From UBA4124 sp964577515 (lineage in GTDB: Bacteria > Patescibacteriota > Minisyncoccia > Phycocordibacterales > UBA9973), in the NCBI GenBank assembly GCA_964577515.1, contig CAZNZN010000007.1:1-26409 (forward strand): DNA of 26,409 bases, given 5' to 3'. The notes below the pieces were generated by a model, which was given only the letters and a program-made list of their open reading frames with translations, ran no database searches and was not told the origin of the DNA. Of this stretch, positions 22,822 through 26,409 are shown piece after piece (position 1 is the stretch's first letter; every line of letters starts with the position of its first letter). Both the position numbers and the translations under genes were made by a program.

Positions 22822-22850
22822 ATTCTAGCCCGATTTGACGTATCAAGCAA
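22822..22850 (-). promoter_or_regulatory. promoter of secD-secF
   Basis: TTGCTT (22850-22845) and TAGAAT (22827-22822) are spaced by 17 nt in the 66-nt gap after the PAP2 gene. The start would be near 22815 with a 17-nt leader. No terminator separates it from the upstream operon, so readthrough is possible. Confidence 0.55.
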
Positions 22851-22864
22851 TGCATTGACAGTGC

Positions 22865-23410
22865 CTATATATGTCGTTTGGTAAGAAGGTGAACCCCCCA
22901 AGGAATAAGCACCCCTATCGCCCCACCGACGATAACGTCGATAGGAAAATGTACTCCAACATACACTCGAGAGAAAGCGACAAGCGCGGCAGCAACAAAA
23001 AGAGTTCCACCAAGCAATCGTTTTCGTGTAAAAACTATTGTAGCTAGTGCAAATGAAAACGCTGCGTGCAATGAAGGAAAAGAATCAAAATCACCATAAA
23101 GAAGAAGTGTCCGTATACCATAGAAATACTGATGTGGACGAGGAAATACTACCATCGCCTTAACAATCGCAACAACAAACCAGATGAGCGACATCACTGC
23201 GACAAAGAAAAGTGCCTCTTCTAATGCTCGCAAACGTTCGGAAGGATCCCGGGAGAGAAATGGACGAACAAACACAATCCAAATGGAAAACCCTCCTAAA
23301 ATTATAAAAATAAAAGGGTTTGTAATAAAAAGAAAGAACGTGTCAAGCGCCGGTGATACCCCGGCAAGATGTTGTACGTAAAAGAAAAGCTGTGTATTAA
23401 TGTCCTGCAT
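22865..23410 (-). CDS. PAP2-family membrane phosphatase
   Basis: The 181-aa protein holds all three PAP2 motifs: KAMVVFPRP (Lys84 to Pro92), FPSLH (111-115, with Leu where many have Gly) and SRVYVGVHFPIDV (Ser147, His154, Asp158). It has several membrane helices. Family members remove phosphate from lipid diphosphates. In this position, 14 nt inside the end of rodA, recycling of undecaprenyl diphosphate for wall synthesis is the likely role (BacA-independent UppP activity). Phosphatidic acid phosphatase activity is the alternative. Confidence 0.9.
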   Translation of the reverse strand: MQDINTQLFFYVQHLAGVSPALDTFFLFITNPFIFIILGGFSIWIVFVRPFLSRDPSERLRALEEALFFVAVMSLIWFVVAIVKAMVVFPRPHQYFYGIRTLLLYGDFDSFPSLHAAFSFALATIVFTRKRLLGGTLFVAAALVAFSRVYVGVHFPIDVIVGGAIGVLIPWGVHLLTKRHI

Positions 23411-24524
23411 ATCCTAAAAACTCATTATGAATATCGTCACGATGTATCGCGCGTTCGTAACGAACCATTGCCAATACAACACCCATCCCCATCATTTCAG
23501 CAATAATATGTGACCCTCCGTAACTCATAAAAGGAAGCGGTAGCCCTGTTACAGGCATGACTCCAATATTCATACCAATGTTAACTATAAAATGCCCAAG
23601 CAAGATGATCGCGTACCCTGCGCAAAACAATGTTTCAAAGTTGCTTCTTCCTCGAAGTGCGTGCACTATAAGTCTCCAAAACAGGACACAAAACGCAGCG
23701 ATAACAATCACCGAACCAACAAACCCCCACTCTTCTGAAAACGCAGCGAAGACAAAATCTGTTTCGTACTCTGGGAGAAAATTGAGTCGTGATTGTGTTC
23801 CATACCCGAGTCCTTTTCCAAGCACCCCCCCAGAACCAACAGCAATAAGCGACTGGTATGCATTGTACCCTGCTCCACGAATATCGTGTGTGGGGTGCAA
23901 AAATGTCATAATACGTGCTTTTTGGTAGGGCTCAAAGAAGAAGAGCCAGGAAGCAGTAAATACCACAATAAGTGCAATAGCGACAATGATAATATGCCTT
24001 CTTCCAATACCTGCAACAAGCGCGAGTCCTATCCATATCCCCCCAATAATCAATGTCGAACCAAAATCAGGCTGTAAAAGCACAAGTCCTACAGGAATCG
24101 CTACATATAACGCCGAAATAAGTAAGTGTTTTAGTTGTCCAATAGCAATATGTCGCCGAGTGAAATATTTTGCCAATACAAGTACGATAAAAAGTTTTAC
24201 GAAATCCGTTGGCTGCAAAGAGAAAACACCGAGATCAAACCAACTTTTTGCTCCTTTTACTGTTTTCCCTAAGAGAAGTACTAACACTAGTAAAAAAATT
24301 GCTACACCATAAAGCGCACTGACGTACCGAGATTCTCGCAAAAAACGAACATCGCTTTGTGTAATAAAAAGCATTACCGCTGTCCCTATCCCTACCCACA
24401 GTAGCTGTCGTGCAAAAAAAGGTGTCTCTCCTTGGAAAGACGTCATTGTGGCAAGGCCAGCAAGGAGAAGCACTGCAACAGCAGCGATCATCCACCAGTC
24501 AATAAATCGTACAAAGGTCTTCAT
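23397..24524 (-). CDS. rodA: RodA-type SEDS peptidoglycan polymerase
   Basis: This 375-aa membrane protein belongs to the SEDS family, which polymerises lipid II into glycan strands. Hallmarks are GAKSWFDLGVFSLQPTDFVK, LLQPDFGSTLI, GSGGVLGKGLGYGTQSRLNF with LPEYETDFVFAAFSEEWGF, and NIGMNIGVMPVTGLPLPFMS with YGGS. The NIGM...MPVTGLPLPF wording and wild-type length favour RodA (elongation) over FtsW (division). About ten membrane helices are visible. It starts by a 4-nt ATGA overlap with the upstream gene and ends 14 nt inside the PAP2 gene, so the three are one operon. The partner penicillin-binding protein is not in the window. Confidence 0.95.
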   Translation of the reverse strand: MKTFVRFIDWWMIAAVAVLLLAGLATMTSFQGETPFFARQLLWVGIGTAVMLFITQSDVRFLRESRYVSALYGVAIFLLVLVLLLGKTVKGAKSWFDLGVFSLQPTDFVKLFIVLVLAKYFTRRHIAIGQLKHLLISALYVAIPVGLVLLQPDFGSTLIIGGIWIGLALVAGIGRRHIIIVAIALIVVFTASWLFFFEPYQKARIMTFLHPTHDIRGAGYNAYQSLIAVGSGGVLGKGLGYGTQSRLNFLPEYETDFVFAAFSEEWGFVGSVIVIAAFCVLFWRLIVHALRGRSNFETLFCAGYAIILLGHFIVNIGMNIGVMPVTGLPLPFMSYGGSHIIAEMMGMGVVLAMVRYERAIHRDDIHNEFLGYAGH

Positions 24525-25303
24525 AGTGTTTTTGCGGTAAAAGGATTGATCCGTGGCACTATTTCAATACGCGTGATTGATGAAGGGTCGATACTTGTCG
24601 GCCAAGTAAAATACACTACCTTCGTATCGAGCGCTGGCAGCGATGGAACTACTGTCTTTGATACGGTGACTGTATTGCCATTTTTATCATAAAGCAGTGC
24701 AACAACGTCCATAGAAGTAAATGCTGTTCGACTTTTATTTTCAAGTGTTGCAGTAAGTCGTGTCCCTCCATCAAATCGTTCGAGTACTGTTCTATCTGTT
24801 TTGATAACTATTTGCGAATACGTCGTCGGCACTTTTTCCCATGGTACTGGTGTAGTGAAAACAAAACGAGTTACTGCAACCTGACTGTTACCTGTAGGGA
24901 TAAGTGTTTCAACAATAGCCGTCCTCCCCATAGGACCGATAACTGTCTCACCTACTCGTTCAGTGATAAGTGAATTTTTTTCATCGTACAACTTGAACTG
25001 GTACGCAGCACGACGAGCTGCGGCTCCTGGATAACTATGCTCAATATATGCAACTGCGTGTACCACCCCAGGGCTCACCTCAAACGAGCGTACCCATCGT
25101 ACTTTTGGTTGTTCAAGTTCGTTAGGACAATACTGCAAGCACGATCCTCCACAGTCAACTCCTACCTCTTTTCCATTTTTCTTTCCATCAAAACAGGTGG
25201 GTTCAACGCGAGTTGTTCGTAGCACAATTGCACCAGCAATAAGTACAAAGAAGAGAAACAAACTCCCTCCGTATGCAAACTGTCGCCGTTCAGCCCATGT
25301 CAT
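24521..25303 (-). CDS. membrane-anchored protein with CxDGxxNG-GVDCGG cysteine motif
   Basis: From ATG 25303 the protein is 260 aa. A short cytoplasmic N-terminus (MTWAERRQFAYG) is followed by one membrane helix (about 12-29). The cysteine motif TCFDGKKNGKEVGVDCGGSC continues LQYCP (36-60), with four Cys. The rest is beta-rich and likely extracytoplasmic, with an immunoglobulin-like pattern (YQFKLYDEKNSLI, LTATLENKSRTAFTSMDVVA). The motif is widespread in surface and secreted proteins, but its function is not known to me. The start was set at 25303 and not 25345 because the promoter lies between them. It heads an operon with rodA and PAP2, so a role in wall growth is possible but inferred. 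Confidence 0.7.
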   Translation of the reverse strand: MTWAERRQFAYGGSLFLFFVLIAGAIVLRTTRVEPTCFDGKKNGKEVGVDCGGSCLQYCPNELEQPKVRWVRSFEVSPGVVHAVAYIEHSYPGAAARRAAYQFKLYDEKNSLITERVGETVIGPMGRTAIVETLIPTGNSQVAVTRFVFTTPVPWEKVPTTYSQIVIKTDRTVLERFDGGTRLTATLENKSRTAFTSMDVVALLYDKNGNTVTVSKTVVPSLPALDTKVVYFTWPTSIDPSSITRIEIVPRINPFTAKTL

Positions 25304-25313
25304 ATATCTTTTT

Positions 25314-25322
25314 AGTATAGCA
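25314..25322 (-). promoter_or_regulatory. extended -10 promoter of the rodA operon
   Basis: TGCTATACT on the minus strand predicts a start near 25307, 4 nt before the ATG at 25303. No strong -35 is present. It resembles the gyrB, fibre-gene and 63-aa gene promoters. Confidence 0.65.
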
Positions 25323-25343
25323 GATACTGTTACCCTAAAATAC

Positions 25344-25383
25344 AAAAAACCATCTCAAAGATAACTCTTTTTGATGGTTTTTT
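25344..25383 (-). terminator. terminator after 5S rRNA
   Basis: On the minus strand, AAAAAACCATC pairs with GATGGTTTTTT, with an inner AAAAG/CTTT stem. The sequence continues GTATTTTAG. It lies about 25 nt after 5S and ends the 23S-5S transcript. Confidence 0.85.
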
Positions 25384-25407
25384 GTATTCTGGATACTTAA
25401 GCACACA

Positions 25408-25520
25408 GTCCTGGCAGCTACCTACTTTTGCCTAATAAAAGACTATCATCGGTTCTACAGGGCTTAACTTCTCTGGTCGGAATGGGAAGAGGTGTGACCC
25501 CTGCGACAAACCACCAAGAC
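25408..25520 (-). rRNA. rrf: 5S rRNA
   Basis: The minus strand shows the 5S hallmarks: GGGGTCACACCTCTTCCCAT, CCGACCAGAGAAGTTAAGCC and GATGATAGT, ending GGTAGCTGCCAGGAC. Helix I pairs GTCTTGGTGG at the 5' end with CTGCCAGGAC at the 3' end over 10 bp. The flanks AGCACACT and TGTGTGCT extend that stem as a precursor-processing duplex. About 113 nt. Confidence 0.95.
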
Positions 25521-25561
25521 AGTGTGCTCAAATATATTTCCGTTTTTACGGCATGATTTCC

Positions 25562-26409
25562 AGATTTCCTAATAGGAGTCGGGCAATTAGTACACCTCTG
25601 CTCAACACATTACTGCGCTTCCACATAGTGCCTATCAACGTGATCATCTCTCACGACCCTCAACGATACCTAATCTTGGAACTGGCTTCCCACTTAGATG
25701 CTTTCAGTGGTTATCCATTCCGAACATAGCTACCGGGCAGTCCACCTGGCGGTAGAGCCCGTACACCAGAGGTTCGTTCACTCCGGTCCTCTCGTACTAG
25801 GAGCGAATTTCCTCAAGTATCAACGCCTGCAGTAGATAGGAGACCAACCTGTCTTACGCATCTTATTATCATATCCACGCCACAGCTTGGAGCTCTGATG
25901 TTCCCCTGTTGCCAGAGGGATTGGACTATATCTTGTACTCAATGAGCACCTCAACGTAATTGTAGTCTCTAGGGGTGGTTTTATAAATTTTACAAAACCT
26001 TCCCTCGGAATTAACCTACTAAGGCCTCTTCCGATATTAGTTGAGCATGTCTTCGTATGTCACCACACGAGACCGCCGTAATAAGAATTGGTTCTATCAT
26101 TTCTCTCATGTACAGATTGCAGATCTGTACACGAACGATAAGACGAAAAGACTCTAACAGATTTTATTCTGCTCACTATTTTTATTAAAAAATAAAGTGT
26201 AAAAAATGCCTCATGGGATTCAGACGGGTCCAGCAATCAAGACAACCGAAAAGATAAATCTTTTTAGTTGCTGTTTGATTTCTGGACGGTCTGAACCCAG
26301 CTCGCGTACCTTTTTAATTGGCGAACAGCCAAACCTTTGGGACCTTCTTCAGCCCCAGGATAAGGTGAGCCGACATCGAGGTGCCGAACTCCGCCGTCGA
26401 TATGAACTC
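25562..26409 (-). rRNA. rrl: 23S rRNA, 3' part, interrupted by an intron (continues off the right edge)
   Basis: On the minus strand the segment runs from GAGTTCATATCGACGGCGGA at the window edge (about E. coli 2470) through TCCTGGGGCTGAAGAAGGTC to GAGCTGGGTTCAGACCGT, then breaks. It resumes at CGTAAGACAGGTTGGT (E. coli 2594 on) and continues through the sarcin-ricin loop region (CTAGTACGAGAGGACCGGAG) to the 3' end. The two exons are 26286-26409 and about 25562-25858, and their lengths match E. coli without further insertion. The 3' end is estimated to within about 10 nt. The domain holds the peptidyl transferase centre. Confidence 0.95.
25859..26285 (-). ncRNA. group I intron in 23S rRNA, site equivalent to E. 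coli 2593
   Basis: A 427-nt block splits the 23S gene between U2593 and C2594 equivalents. The 5' exon ends in ...ACCGT and the intron ends in G (AAGATG), as group I splicing needs. Core elements are visible: the R/P7 strand AGAGACTACA (25970-25961) and the S strand AAGATATAGTCC (25934-25923), which pair as GACTA/TAGTC. A stable hairpin near the 5' end (CCAG..AATCAA/TTGATT..CTGG, from 26285) and a perfect GTACAGAT/ATCTGTAC hairpin (26110-26130) are peripheral domains. The internal guide strand with G-U at the 5' site could not be fixed by eye. There is no open frame for a homing endonuclease. The chloroplast Cr.LSU intron of Chlamydomonas uses the same site. Confidence 0.9.

Noticed and set aside
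25859..26285. Homing endonuclease or protein gene in the intron
   Set aside because: No open frame of useful length is found on either strand of the intron.

Overview
The window reads as a piece of a Patescibacteria/CPR chromosome, most likely a Parcubacteria-type lineage. Supporting signs are the 16S 5' sequence, a group I intron in the 23S gene, a threonyl-tRNA synthetase without its TGS domain, a short SMC without a recognisable hinge, a bL32 without zinc cysteines, very tight gene packing, few Shine-Dalgarno sites and several near-leaderless promoters. TGA is used as a stop (gene ending at 24521), so the code looks like table 11 and not the Gracilibacteria/SR1 code. Taxonomy is inferred from these traits, not from a search.

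Layout. The left edge (1-364) is the 5' part of a 16S rRNA gene on the minus strand, with its promoter at 544-571. Next, on the minus strand, come a Nudix gene (621-1154), a 43-aa small ORF and smc (1214-3649), then rpmF, a nusB-Nudix fusion and rnc as one operon (3835-5761), and a Nudix-like gene (5831-6352). A plus-strand block follows: thrS, a zinc-ribbon gene and a 63-aa protein (6440-8523). gyrB (minus, 8563-10623) and a small membrane protein (plus, 10754-11023) come next, then a UvrD-type helicase-nuclease (11053-14028).

A surface-protein pair occupies 14003-18791: a 1133-aa fibre-like protein with a self-cleaving S74 chaperone domain and a 469-aa membrane-anchored protein with seven two-cysteine repeats. 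tRNA-Ser(GGA) lies just upstream of it. The rest of the minus strand is htpX-lemA, secF-secD, and an envelope operon of a cysteine-motif membrane protein, rodA and a PAP2 phosphatase. The right edge holds the rrn terminator, 5S rRNA and the 3' part of a 23S gene interrupted by a 427-nt group I intron at the position equivalent to E. coli 2593.

The genes cover translation and RNA processing (rRNA, thrS, rpmF, rnc, nusB), chromosome maintenance (smc, gyrB, helicase-nuclease), export and envelope quality control (secDF, htpX, lemA), wall elongation (rodA, PAP2) and a probable surface attachment module. rRNA genes at both ends, in the same direction and about 25 kb apart, mean either two rrn operons or an unlinked 16S and 23S-5S. 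The window cannot tell which. No gene-free stretch exceeds 300 bases; the longest, 365-620, holds the 16S promoter, leader and a terminator.
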